DNA from: Hofstenia miamia
Lineage: Eukaryota; Xenacoelomorpha; Acoela
NCBI GenBank assembly: GCA_004352715.1
Contig: SCFE01000002.1
Location: 1,169,033 to 1,233,032, forward strand
Length of the DNA stretch: 64,000 nt
Reading direction: 5' to 3'
Numbering within the stretch: position 1 is the stretch's first letter; each line of letters opens with the position of its first letter. Of the stretch, positions 12,133 to 23,154 are shown one piece after another. The translations under genes were made by a program, and so were the position numbers. Under the pieces are notes generated by a model. That model saw only the letters and a list, made by a program, of their open reading frames with translations, made no database searches and was not told the DNA's origin.

Positions 12133-12575
12133 ATATATAGATTTTTAACAGACACAAATTTCAATTTGATTTTGAGCAATTTTCTGATTTGATTTTGATT
12201 TTGAAGTTAATACCCATTTTCATATTTAAGTTTGAACTTGAAATATATCAAAAAGGCTCAAACTTGATTTGAATTTGATATTTGAATTTGCTTATTTGAG
12301 AACCCTGCTTTTCATTTTTAGCATCAAAGCTTTTCTAAACAACATCTATAATCGAAAAATCGTAATAAAAACAATAAATCACCTACATTAAATTTAAATA
12401 AAAACAAATTAAAAGAATCAAGATATATAAGGACAAAAATGAAAAATCACAGATACACAATTTTTCAATTTACTGTTATTCAAATATCAAATTCAAACAT
12501 CAAATTTCTGTCAGACAATTTGATTTTGAATTTTAAGATAATTTCCATTTGAATTTGATTATCTGAAAGCTCTGA
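12133..12575. repeat. Foldback of TTTGATTTTGAATTTG-type sequence
   Basis: The left patch (about 12160-12300) is built of GATTTGAATTTGATATTTG-like words. The right patch (about 12478-12570) contains their reverse complement (CAAATATCAAATTCAAACAT), followed again by the forward form. The two can pair imperfectly. This fits a decayed palindromic MITE or simple low-complexity drift. No clear ends or target duplication. Confidence 0.4.
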
Positions 12576-12767
12576 TTCATTAGAAGGTGGTTCACACATA
12601 ATATGATTCAAAAACAATTTTGGTGCAAACAAAGGATATGCTAAACAGTGACACTAAAAATGGTGAAAACAAAATCTGATTGGCTGTCAGACTGGTGAAA
12701 GCAAATGCTTAACAGAAAAAATATATAAAATACATTAATATATACCCAAATAACAATTTAAGGACTA

Positions 12768-12985
12768 AAAATGTTGTTTTGTGTTGTTATGTGGTTGTTT
12801 CATGTGTCAAAATCAATGTTGTTTTAACATCAAATTGGTACTATTTCTTTGGTCCAAACAATTTTGCTTCAACAACATCACATTAGGTTGCTTTTTATTT
12901 GTTTTTATGAATGAAACAGCAATATTTTGAGGTCATAACAACATTGTTTTATGTTGCCACATGATTGTTTTAGCATTACTTTTAT
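12768..12985 (+). repeat. Degenerate direct repeat of a TGTTGTTTTGTGTTG motif
   Basis: A stretch of about 40 bases at 12770-12810 (TGTTGTTTTGTGTTGTTATG, then TGGTTGTTTCA) recurs in degenerate form at about 12945-12980 (ATTGTTTTATGTTGCCACAT, then GATTGTTTTA). The intervening sequence is rich in the same AACAACAT words on both strands. Confidence 0.4.
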
Positions 12986-14883
12986 ATGCAAAATAAAATT
13001 TTATATTGCTAAGCTGTTCAAACAAACACAAGCCCAACAAATGGCAGACCACTATCTTTGAGATACTGTCAAGTTTATTCAATACAAACATTTATTAAAA
13101 ATTAAATGAATGTCTTGTATATAAATGATATGAATGAGTATAAAAATCTTTTCTACTAAAGTTGTTATTATGATGTTAGTAGTTGCTGCAACAACCAAAA
13201 GTATGAAACAACTATAAACAACATAAGAACAACCAAAATTGTTATCAGGGTACATATAATTTACTGTGATATTTACAAAGGTTATATAATATCTTATTTG
13301 AGGATTAGTGTGGCATAATGACAATCATTTTGGTCATTTGACATTTCATTCCTTCACTGATTCGAATTTATTGTAATTGTTATTTGGTAAAACAAAGTGG
13401 TGTTAGTTTTATTTTAGTTTGAATTTCTAATAATTTTAAAACTCACAGTAAAATTGAATCACAGACAATAATTTGTAAACTGCCACATCTTTGCTTATAT
13501 TTTCTACAGAATGTTTTTATTTACAGATACTGATTAACTTTGCATATATATTGGAATTTGTTCATATGATTACTGTAAGCTTTATTCTTGGTAAAACTTG
13601 ATTTTACTTATTTTTTTTCAACTGCTACTTTCATTAAGATGTGTTTCTAATTTTTTAACTCCATTGTTAATGGACACCCATTTGATGAACAAACTTGTTG
13701 ATAGCCATGCTTTAACTGGGTTAGGTGTATGGATAGAGCACTTGCACTGCTATTCCTTCATTATGAAAGTTTATATAAATGCTAAATTGCACAAGATTAG
13801 GATTGCACCAAACTTATTTTTATTTTTATTTTATTTCACTTAGAACATAGGTTCTCCACTTGCACCCAAGTGTTAGGGGTTCTGTTTTCTTAAATCTTCT
13901 AAAAGGTTATATGTATCAGGTTGGCAGAATGTGGCTACTCTTCCCTAACACAACCTCCTGTTTACTTTTTACTTTAATTAGGATATAGTATTTATGCAGT
14001 AGGAATTAGTTAGTTTTTTGTAATATCAGACCATCCACTCATCAACTCGAAACTCTCAATATGATAGATTAGTAGGAATGTATGCTGATTTCTCACCAAT
14101 ACCACATTATATACTTAAATACAAAGACTTGTTAGAAATTATATCTTCAAAACATTTCAAAAACATATTTAACATGAGGTGTTGCAACAAAGTATATTTA
14201 TTAATTGCAGGTATGAGTAATGCATTCTCCAAAACAGCCAAAAGCATAATTAATTACACACTGCAAAAAAACTTTCAGAATTGCAACTAAGAGAGCAGTG
14301 AAATTATGATTCATCATCAGTATTGCATTAAATATTGAGTGATAAAAAGTCCAAAGTTCTATAAATTTAGTGTTTAAAAATCCAAGGTGCAAGAAAGTAG
14401 ACATATTTAATAGAAATCTTATCAATAAAATTTGTGATGTAGTGGATTTTTGATATTCCAAGGCACTAAGCTACAAGGCAGATTTTAAGGATACCAACTA
14501 CAAACAGTGATTTCAATTAACTATTATTAATTTTGCCAAATATATGCATTTATTTGCTACATGGTATTCTATTGTGTCTCCATTTATTAATTAAGAATCT
14601 TTGAATTTTTTTTGAAAATTTGAGGGTTATATTTAAATTCATAAGTTCAACACAGTAGAAGGAAGCCAAATTTATTGTGCACTTTGCTACAGTAAACTCA
14701 GATATTTATTACAAAATTGGTAAATTATTACCTGGATATTGTTTACAGTTACAAAACACAATTTCCCTTGCAAATGTAAAAAACAAGCAATAACATGTAA
14801 TTTAAATCAAGGGGACAAATACTAACACTATTAAATAACTACACTCAAAAATTGATACAGATAGGTAGCAACAAATCATGAAA

Positions 14884-17880
14884 TCAGGATGTCAAAAATT
14901 TTCAGAGTGCTGAAATAATAATAAAATCGAAAAATTAGGCTCTGAGTGACTCTACACGCCTCCACTGCAACTTACATTTGCAATAGGAGTTTGACTGTGG
15001 GACTGGACAGGAGATTTTGCATCTCATCAATCATTTCTGTGGCTAGGATGTTGTCCCAAGATGTAACTTCAGTGTATCTAGGTTGCCAGGTAATCTGCAT
15101 AAGTGTTTCCCTCTGTGTAACATCTTCACTCCTCAGGCAGAAGAACTTGATCTCTGTTAGACAGGCACTAATAGGGCATTGCATGATCCCTAAATAGGGA
15201 GCAATATTGGTTGACCTGCTGTAAAGTCATTTCCTCTAGGTCTATAACCTCTTCTTATTCATAGTAAATAATCTTGATTCCTGAAACAAAATGAAAACAC
15301 AGGGGTCCAGCATCACAATCCTGTTATGGATCTTAGTTAACTGAGTGGAGATCAGTTGCCCCTTTTGGAAAATATCCTTAATTGTGAGTGTACCATTGAT
15401 GTAAATGCATTCTGGGTTTCCACCCTCAAACAGGGTGTCTCTAGTATCTTTTTACTCCCTTGATTGCATTGACTTGTTGATCTTGGCCAGAGTGGACATA
15501 GTTGATAGAGTTGGATAGGTGAGCAGAGACTTTCCTTCACCCCTTCTTAACACACCCTGATGATAAGATAAGTGGGGTCATTATGCAGGGTGGAGGAATA
15601 CACAGTAAGTTATGCTTGTCCAAATGACTTTCAATGTTGTTGGGCATGACCTTTTCTCTCAGTGTGGTATCCCAATAGTAACAGGTTAGTTAATCTTGGC
15701 ATCTTTGATGGAGTCCCAGAATGTGCTGTGGAGTCCACACTCACAGAGTTTGGCGACCTGAGAGTTGGAGATTCAAAGGCAGGATGTGGTACATTCTACA
15801 TCCAAGGCTATTTGTTGCCCAGGCAATTGTAGAAGTACTAGCTCCTCCTTGGTAAACATTTCTGTTAAACACCACTTCATTAAACCTAACATGTTGTTGT
15901 CTCTGTTCTGTTCAATAACATGGTTGACAATGCAGAGCTTTTTGGTGAACTCATCCAGATGGTGTTCTATGGTTAAAATTTGCTCATCCTCAGTGATTGA
16001 CCAAGCTGGTGTGGGTATAGGAGAGCTTGTGACTCTGGAAAATTTCTGAAGGTTAATGGCTTCAATAAGCACTTTAGTTCCAGGCAATACCTCGACTGTG
16101 GATGCTGATTACAGTTCTTTGCAATAAAATTGCTCCAGCAAGCACATCATCTGCTCAATAACTGTAATAGGAATGATTTCGCCATCTTTGGCAGCTTGTC
16201 TCCATGTTTACAAAAGCTTGTTGTAGCCACATTCCAGATAGTTTATTTTTTCTAAGTTTAACAAGATCTCTGTCTTTGTGTGCATGTTGTAATGGGCTAC
16301 CAATTCTAAAAACTGCTGTGTTGATCCAGGTTTGCAGCATATTAGGCAGCTAGTGCAGAGTGATGTGTGATCAAATTCTAAAGACAGGAACTTGGTTTCC
16401 AACATGGCTCCCCAAATATACTTGCAGAGGATTTCTGAAAAGATATTAAGGTCAGCAAAGGCAACACCAAGGCAGTTGACTATCATTTGAGGCAGAAGGC
16501 GCCCCAATGGACTACTTGGACCAATAAGGCTTTTGGTTTTACCAGGCCATGATGGCAGTGAGCATGAATGTAGAAGCCAATTCTTAATCTTCCATGCAGT
16601 GGGGCAAATAGCAAGCTCATGGATACATTTCTTCATGAGGCACTCTCAGGCATTTTGATTGGAGGCAGTTGAATAATTGGATCCTGTGTCAGGAAAATGG
16701 ATAAGACCCAGATAGCTCCATGAGACTGAATGGGTGGTACAAACTTTTTGGAAAACAGATGCTCAGCAAAATTTTGGTGGTCTTGGGAGGTGTAGGCAAT
16801 GAGCAGCTTCATAAGGAGCCTCTCAATGGATCTTGAGTACTGCAACATAGGACTGTGGATGTTTATATTGGGTCAAATGGACTTGGGGTTTCTATCTGCC
16901 TTAAGGTTAGTCCAGACTTTGTTGATCTCAGCAAGAGTTGTGGCACTTTTTGAAAATGTGAAACTAATGTGCATATCCGTGACTAAAGCAAGACTGGGCC
17001 AGTTAGCATTGATGGATTCAAGAGTTTGCAACTGGGTTACAGCATCTATGATAAGCCTTGTGTCAACTGCAAGGCAACGGGTGGGTATCTTTTTGCATAG
17101 AAGAAGGTCTGTGTAAATTAACTTGGTTATTGAAAAAATGCTAGACTGATACATGCTGGTTGGATGATAATAGTGAGTGTAAAGGATCATGAAGTTCTCC
17201 ATCCTAAAATGAAGATTAACACGACTTCCTAGGGTATCTTGTCCTGATACTCTTCTTTAACAAACATTACTAAATGGATGTTCTTGACCTTGGCTAGTCT
17301 GTATGCTATTTCAATTTTTTCCATCACTTTGGGCTGGTTAAATTCACCAACTCAGAAAAAGTAGACAATAAGTAAGTTTTCAAAATCAATATTGATGCAC
17401 TTGAATTTCTGAATGGCGTGCTTGTTGTTCAACAGCTGGCACAGGTGTGTTAAGTTAAAATCTTCATTGAACATTGTATGGACTGTACTGCACCAATATG
17501 GTCATTTTAGCCCTCTGTGCATTTTGGAGTTGTAGCATATGATGGTGTTGATTTGGGGTCTATGCTCCACATCAATAACAAAAGGGATGACGTCCACTGC
17601 ACATGTGAGGTTCTTGGTGTTGTACATCCAGCATAGTTTGTTTCTTGTTTCTTCTGATAAATTGTTGCATACAAAATTAACTGCCTTAGGGGTTGCTATA
17701 AAATACAAATGCAAAATTTTGTCTCCTACCTTAGAGGTTTTCCTTTGGTGCTCTTCATTTCTCTGGGACCTAACACTGGTGGAAGTGCATGATGACTGGC
17801 CAGGACTAGAGGGGGTTATCAAGTCACTATGGGATGTTTTAATGTTAGTACTTAAGTTAGTAAGAGGCACTCTGTACTTA
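14884..17880 (-). pseudogene. Env-position third ORF of the gypsy-type element (copy 2)
   Basis: Open minus-strand segments run in order at 17502-17870, 16873-17202, 16208-16636, 15773-16087 and 14972-15184, joined by stops and frame changes. This is about 1,000 codons of damaged coding sequence following integrase. Several segments have paired cysteines (CTSCLICC at about 16345-16370). The 15773-16087 segment and its continuation match copy 1 (8888-10415) including the same in-frame stops. Position suggests an envelope-like protein. No family-specific motif was recognised, so another captured gene is possible. Confidence 0.5.
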
Positions 17881-17901
17881 TGAGACTCCTCAGATTGTCA
17901 A

Positions 17902-17970
17902 GAGGCTATTTGGCACCCCAATTAGTCGTCCAAGATCCACTCCTGAGGGGCTATTTGGCACCCCAAGTAG
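17902..17970 (-). repeat. Two 20-bp direct repeats between integrase and third ORF
   Basis: GGCTATTTGGCACCCCAA followed by (T/G)TAGT occurs at about 17903-17925 and again at about 17948-17970, 45 bases apart. It lies just upstream of the third ORF on the minus strand. A related word (GCTATTTGTTGCCCCAGACC) lies in the LTR-like core at about 8507-8526. Confidence 0.6.
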
Positions 17971-18328
17971 TTGCGTGGTCTGCTACCTGAGTCCTCCTGC
18001 GTCCTTCCTCTCCTTCAGGGTACACTCTCCTCTGCTTGATGAGGGGTGTCATCTTGGGGGTTATGTCTTTACCTCACTTGTCTTCTCATGGGTGGCTGGT
18101 TCTCAGTTCATTTCATCTGATGTGGCTTGGTTGCTAAACATAAAGATTAATTAAGTTCCCAATCTTCGGTATTTAAGTGATCAAAATACTCTTGGTCCCT
18201 AACTCTACATCTAGGCAAAATAGGAGTAGCAGTAATGTTGCTACTATTACCAAGGTTATTATCATAATCAACCTCAGTGAAGTCATCTTCCTCATACTCA
18301 GTGAGGTTGGTATAATTCTCAAGTTCAT

Positions 18329-19385
18329 TTACTCCATTATCAACAGATGAAAATTCACTATTAGGGTCAATGACAACATTACTAACATCTTTAATAGTTT
18401 GTTTGAGTTGTTGGAAATGGATGACTCCCCATTACTTAATAAATATCTATTGTGATCTAACACCTTTGTAATGGTAAATGGACCCTGCCAGTTAGTAGCA
18501 AGCTTCCACACTTGATGTGCATCAGTGATCCAGCAAGGAAAATAGGCAAAGACTTTTTTTGCCAACCTTGCAAGGCTCACCATACAGTTTGTGATTGAAA
18601 TTCCGCCATTGATGGATAATGGATTGATTAGTGTTTCAACAGATAGTTAAATGCATTTCTTGAAACTCATGTAACATATGATTCACAAACTTTTCCAATG
18701 TGATGGAAAGAGGCATACTCAACTTGTGACTGAACATAGCCTTAAAGGGGCTGACTTTAGTAGTGGTATGCACTGCAGTATTATAAAAGTACTCTACTGC
18801 CTTGATAACACGTTTCCAATTTCTGCCTGCTGCTAGGGTGAGAGAAACTCAAATCAGTTTGATAACAGTGTGGTTGAGTCTTTCCACAACTCTGTTCAAC
18901 TGCAGGTGATATGTGGTAGTGAACTTGTGGAGTATATTGAGCTCTTTCATCAAGGTCTCCATAAAGTGGTTTTCAAATTGAGGGCCACAATCTAAAACCA
19001 AACTTAAGAACCCATTCCTTGACCACTTTTTCTCTAATAACCTTGGTGGTGGTGCTGTCAAGGGGGATGAGTTGAGCATACTTTGTAAAATGGTCAATAA
19101 GTACAAGGAGATACTGGTACCCCTCCTCATCATGAGAGAGCTTCTTGATGTCCATATGCACAACTTCATTTGTGCATTAAATGGCTCTGCTATGAAGCTT
19201 GGCTCACTCCTCTGGGAAATGTCCAGCTCCTTGCAGCAGACAAGTGGTGCATTTGTTGATCACATCTTGCTGTGCAGCCCTAATACCAATAGTTACATAT
19301 CTTGCATTTAAGGTTTGCTTGGTTTGAATGATACCTAAGTGGCCTTTCTCATGAATCTTCTGCACCAGATCTCTTTGAAAGTATT
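18329..19385 (-). pseudogene. Gypsy integrase, broken
   Basis: Minus strand. The N-terminal zinc-binding region is at about 19210-19385 (HEKGHLG and a later CTTC). The catalytic core has its first Asp in VVHMDIKKLSHDEEGYQYLL (19161 downward). After a frame change come the second Asp in DCGPQFENHF and the Glu in VVERLNHT (ORF 18849-19169). All three D-D-E positions can be made out, but not in one frame. The C-terminal NWQGPFTITKVL box at 18329-18583 is the GPY/F module typical of gypsy integrases. In an intact element this enzyme inserts the cDNA into the genome. Confidence 0.85.
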
Positions 19386-19398
19386 CAGGGACTGCCAG

Positions 19399-20394
19399 CT
19401 AACTGTTTCTACTCTGTGTGTAGAGCAGCCCTTCATCAGTCTGTTTCCAATTATAGCACTGAAAATATCTGTTTGCAACAGGGCTGAGGATGTAATTATT
19501 GTTCTTTAGTTTGGCAATGATCTCACTTAATACTTTGTTGTAGCATTGGTGGTGGGTGATTTCCACTTTGGTAATCTCCTCTTTCACTAGGATAGGGAAG
19601 ACCTCATTTCCATGGAGATCTGCATTTATTGCAGGCAGACACTCATAGTCACTGAAAGGAATAAACCTGAATGGTGTCTTCTCTCCAGGCAGCTTCTGGA
19701 GATCATGTTCATAGCTAGGGAGAGCAGTCCAATAATCTGCATTGTTGTGCAGTCTCCCTGGATGATGTTTAATGGAGAACATAAAGTCATTTAAGTACTC
19801 AATCCACTGGGCAACAATGTTGGACTTGTCTGTGGAGAATTTCTTCAGCCATGCCAGCACTGAGTTGTTGGTACACACAGTGAACTGATGGTCCAAAATA
19901 AAGAAACAAAATTTCTTAAGACTTTCAACTAAAGCTAGGATTTCTGATTTGGTCATGCCATAATTCTGCTTGGTGTTTTGGAGCTTGCAGCTGAAGTACT
20001 GGATGGGGCTCTCTTTCCCATCAATAACCTGACTGAGCATGCCACTGATAGCAACAGAACTGGCATCACAATTGATAAGGAATTCCTTTGAATAATCCAT
20101 GTTTAAGCTGGGAATTCTTCTAAGCTCTTTATTTAACAGTGTTGAGCTCTTCTTGCTCAACCCAGCTCCATTTAATTCAACATTGCACCATAGTGAGTTA
20201 GAGATGTGCTTGGTTTTATTAGCTAACTCTGAGATGAAGGCACAATAATAATTCAAGAATCCCATAAGGTGTTGCACATCCTTATGAGAATAATGAGTTT
20301 TGATTATATTGAGGTGGTCTTTTGCGTCATTCTTGATGGAAATACAACCAGGTTCAATGATTCTCCCAAGAAAAGTGACACATGGTTGTGACAA
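19399..20394 (-). pseudogene. Gypsy RT C-terminus and RNase H
   Basis: Open minus-strand frame of 331 codons. It begins with the end of the RT (VTFLGRIIEPGCISI, then a thumb region with VQHLMGFLNYYCAFI). RNase H follows, with the first catalytic Asp in FLINCDASSVAISGMLSQ, the Glu in YGMTKSEILALVESLKKF and a later Asp in HNNADYWTALP, where DxLSR is usual. The final motif is therefore altered. This is the best-preserved part of the element. Confidence 0.9.
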
Positions 20395-21137
20395 AGAACA
20401 CTTAATTCCATTGACTCAGAGTCCAGATTCATATAACAAATTAAGAGTGTGTCCAAGCCTTTCCAGATGCTCAGAGAAATTGTTACCAGCAACAAGAATA
20501 TCATCAATATAGGCTGTTGTGCCTGGCTCAAGTACATTAGTGCCATTACTGAGCAAGTGAGTAACAAAGCACTGAAATGCTGCAGGGGCATTGCAGAGCC
20601 CAAAAGCCATATACTTCCATTCAAAGGGGCTGTACAGAGTTATGAAGGCAGTCTTCAAATTATTGGAGGGCCTCATTGGCACCTGCCAGTATGCCTTGCA
20701 CAGGTCAAGGCAGCTGAATAACTTGTATAGACTAGCATCATAGAGGAGATCCTCAATGTGCAGGAGCAGGTATGCATCCTTTAGAATAACATCATTGAGC
20801 TTCCTAAAGTCCACACAAAGGCAGTACTTGTTGCATTGTTTAATAAAGACTGTGGGAGCTGAGTAGGGGCTATTACTAGCATGAATAATGCCACTTTCTA
20901 AGAAATCACTCAGGATCTTTCATACTCCTCTAAGAGGTTTTCCAGTACTCTTCTAACAGGCAAGCAAATTTGATGATTGTTCTTGGTTACTATGGAATGC
21001 TGTTCTCCAATAGCCTGGCCAAAGCTGATTAAACCATAATTGAAAACCTCATGATGCTGCTGGAGCAGATGAGAAAGTGACTCACACTCCTGATAGCTAA
21101 GATGCAGATGTGTCCACTCATTAACAGGGGGATCCAA
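20304..21137 (-). pseudogene. Gypsy reverse transcriptase, broken
   Basis: Minus-strand segments at 20910-21137 (N-terminal part ending in the LLEEYERS region) and 20416-20814. The latter starts at MDFRKLNDVILKDAY, then shows FSCLDLCKAYWQVPM (first Asp), FGLCNAPAAFQCF, and the catalytic box TAYIDDILVAG with both aspartates intact. A stop or frame change separates it from the preceding and following parts. YIDD and the order RT-RNase H-integrase place it in Ty3/gypsy. Confidence 0.9.
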
Positions 21138-21415
21138 ACATTGTCACTTGGCTCTGCCAGATTGTGAATGGCAGTTAGGATCAGTGAACAGGCAGTGGCC
21201 TGGAACTCCAGATGAACCAGAGTTGCAACAAGTTTCAGTTGAGATGGATCTATTTTAACCAGAGAATCAGAACTACTTAGAATAGTAACACATGTCCTTC
21301 CTTTTGAGACAAGACAGAGATCAGGGGAGAAGTTAACCCCACAGAAGCATTTTTCTTTAAATCCAGAAATCATAATGTTGCCAGTGTAGGCAGAGTCAGT
21401 GGTGACAGGAACGCA

Positions 21416-21905
21416 TTAACAATGATGAGGCTCTACCATTACACATTCAGAAAAACTTAAAGAAATGTTCTGCCTGGGAATGGTGGTAAGCTCCTGCCAA
21501 TGTATGCTTTCTCTGATGGAGATGGTGTTATTACCATAATCAATAATGCATGAACTCTGTTCAAGAAAATTGTTTCCCAAAATTATGTCATACTGGAGTG
21601 GCTGGTTGCAAGTATTGATGACAATTAGATCAGCAAAGAATAGTTCCTGCCAAATGCACAGCTCTAGGTTCAGTATGCAACCTTTGTGTGAAAGGAAATT
21701 TCCAGAAGCATCCAACAGACATGCAGTAGATGGAAGTAAATTATTTCATGACAGACACAACTTAGAGCAACAAGAGTCACTAATGATTGAGGCTGAGGCC
21801 CTGGTATTGATGGTAACATTTATCAAAGATCCATTTATATCTACTGGGATAACATTAGTATGCAATAGTGAAGTGATTACCAGAACATTTTCTAATAGGT
21901 GGCTC
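21416..21905 (-). pseudogene. Gypsy aspartic protease with mutated active site
   Basis: Minus strand. The segment aligns with the + strand protease at 23687-24228: INVTI-NTRAS here versus INVTIDTGAS there, then CC-KLCL, LDASGN, YNVILG/YDIILG and NNFLEQSSCIIDYG. The catalytic DTGAS has become NTRAS, so both the catalytic Asp and the Gly are lost. This copy could not have processed a polyprotein. Confidence 0.8.
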
Positions 21906-21910
21906 TCCAA

Positions 21911-22340
21911 CTAGTTTAACTGAGTAGCTGAGCTGACAGGTGAGTCAAGAGAACTCTCTTGGTTCCTGGGTTCATCAACTAAACAAATTATAGCTTGGTG
22001 CTGAGATTTAGTGTGTCCTTTCTGGCCACAGTGAAAACAACGAGTCTGCTTAAGTTCTATTTTCATGGTGGAAGCAACAGTGCTCAAAGAGGCAGGAGAC
22101 TTCAGTGAAGAAGAACCAACATTGAGATCTCTGCCATCTTTGTCAATATGAGTAGTGTTGTGCAGCATATATATGATGCTGATAGCCTTACAAATAATTA
22201 GACTGAGATTGTCCTCAGGATTGCAATTGAGTTCAAGGCAGCTTTGAATGTTAGGCAGGAAGCCTCAACAAATGTGTGAAAAAAGATCATGCTTCAAATG
22301 CTCAGGGGTGAGCTTGCTTAAACAAAACAGCAGCATTTTC
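21911..22340 (-). pseudogene. Gypsy gag C-terminal fragment with zinc knuckle
   Basis: Minus strand. The segment LSKLTPEH...HDLFSHIC, CNPEDNLSLIICKAISIIYM parallels the + strand copy at 23240-23410. A nucleocapsid-type knuckle CFHCGQKGHTKSQH follows, with the fourth ligand His instead of Cys (normally CX2CX4HX4C). Relative to the + copy, about 65 bases between KMLL and the LSKLTPE motif are missing. The N-terminal half of gag is absent. Confidence 0.75.
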
Positions 22341-22350
22341 TACAAGGATA

Positions 22351-23154
22351 AGACAAATGAAACGATATAATATTGAACAATTAGGTTCAAAGGATTGGTG
22401 GAGGAAAATTGATGTAATTTCAAACAGAAATTATTCTGACCACAAGATTGATGTTGATAGTTTCTATTGTGAAGAGCTAAATTTAGCTTTAGCATCCAGA
22501 TCACAATGTCATCCAGAATATCAGCATAGGCCACCTCCTGTATTTGATCTTTTATCTGAAGATGCGCCATTTATACCTCTTAATGTAGTGGCATATCATG
22601 TCCAACATTGTAGGAAAACACCCAGTGGACCTAATGGAATTCCATATTGGATATATAGAAATTATTGGGATCTAATATCCCCAATTTACCATATACTGTG
22701 GAATGATTCTATAAGTGCTGGCGTATTTCCTTCATGTTATAAGTTGGCAAATATATGTCCTCTACCTAAAATCAAAATAGCAAGACTTCCAAATGAAATT
22801 CACAGAATTAGTATTACATCACTATCAGCCAGAATTTTTGAAACCATCATACATAAAATGTATATTTCTCCTGCAATATTGAAGAAAGGTGACATTAATC
22901 AATTTGCATATAAGAAAAGAATGTCAACCAATGATTGCCTTATTACCTTGCAACATAAAATATGTCATTCTTTAGATGACATCAATGTAGGCAATATGCA
23001 TGCAGTCTTACTCAACTTTTCAAAAGCCTTTGATACAATTGATCAAGAGAGTGCAGCATCAATATTTAGCAATTTCATTGAATCTCCAAATATTTTTCTT
23101 GGTTATATTCTTTTACAAAAGATCATTATCAGCACTACAAAGTGCCTCACATAA
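22351..23154 (+). pseudogene. Non-LTR (LINE) reverse transcriptase fragment
   Basis: A + frame of about 265 codons, with SGPNGIPYWIYRNY, a VFPSCYKLANICPLPK stretch, a region in place of the usual NYRPIS block (EIHRISITSLSARIFETII), QFAYKKRMSTNDCLITLQH, and motif A as LLNFSKAFDTIDQ. The order matches LINE reverse transcriptases of the jockey/CR1 type. Motif A normally starts with a catalytic Asp (LLDFSKAFD); here it is Asn, which would abolish polymerisation. There is no endonuclease, no YxDD motif and no poly(A) tail. Both ends abut gypsy gag sequence. Confidence 0.85.

Larger units (their letters stand above)
11416..14652. other. Intergenic, AT-rich, no gene; low-complexity and repeat-like stretches
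   Basis: CpG occurs normally until about 12,130 and then becomes rare. No protein-like ORF was seen. The open stretches of 70-86 codons at 13079-13324, 13598-13843, 14078-14290 and 14201-14461 look like chance in AT-rich DNA. Two repeat-like patches are listed separately. Confidence 0.5.
14653..22350 (-). mobile_element. Degraded Ty3/gypsy-type element with a third (env-position) ORF
   Basis: Read on the minus strand, the order is gag zinc knuckle, aspartic protease, reverse transcriptase, RNase H, integrase and a long third ORF, i.e. the Ty3/gypsy (Metaviridae) order. All parts carry stops and frame changes. No LTR is visible at either end. The left end stops 10-20 bases past a minus-strand AATAAA at about 14,680, at the point where copy C continues into its LTR-like segment. 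The right end is cut inside gag and abuts a LINE fragment. The element is inactive. CpG is rare throughout, as in an old methylated copy. Confidence 0.85.

Noticed and set aside
14653-14700. Processed-pseudogene-like 3' end after the minus-strand AATAAA
   Set aside because: The copy does stop shortly after the signal, but no poly(A) tract follows on the minus strand and no target duplication was found.
16799-17883. Plus-strand open frames of 105 and 114 codons over the third ORF of the gypsy copy
   Set aside because: They overlap minus-strand frames that continue the gypsy gene order and have more protein-like composition. The + frames are hydrophobic shadows.
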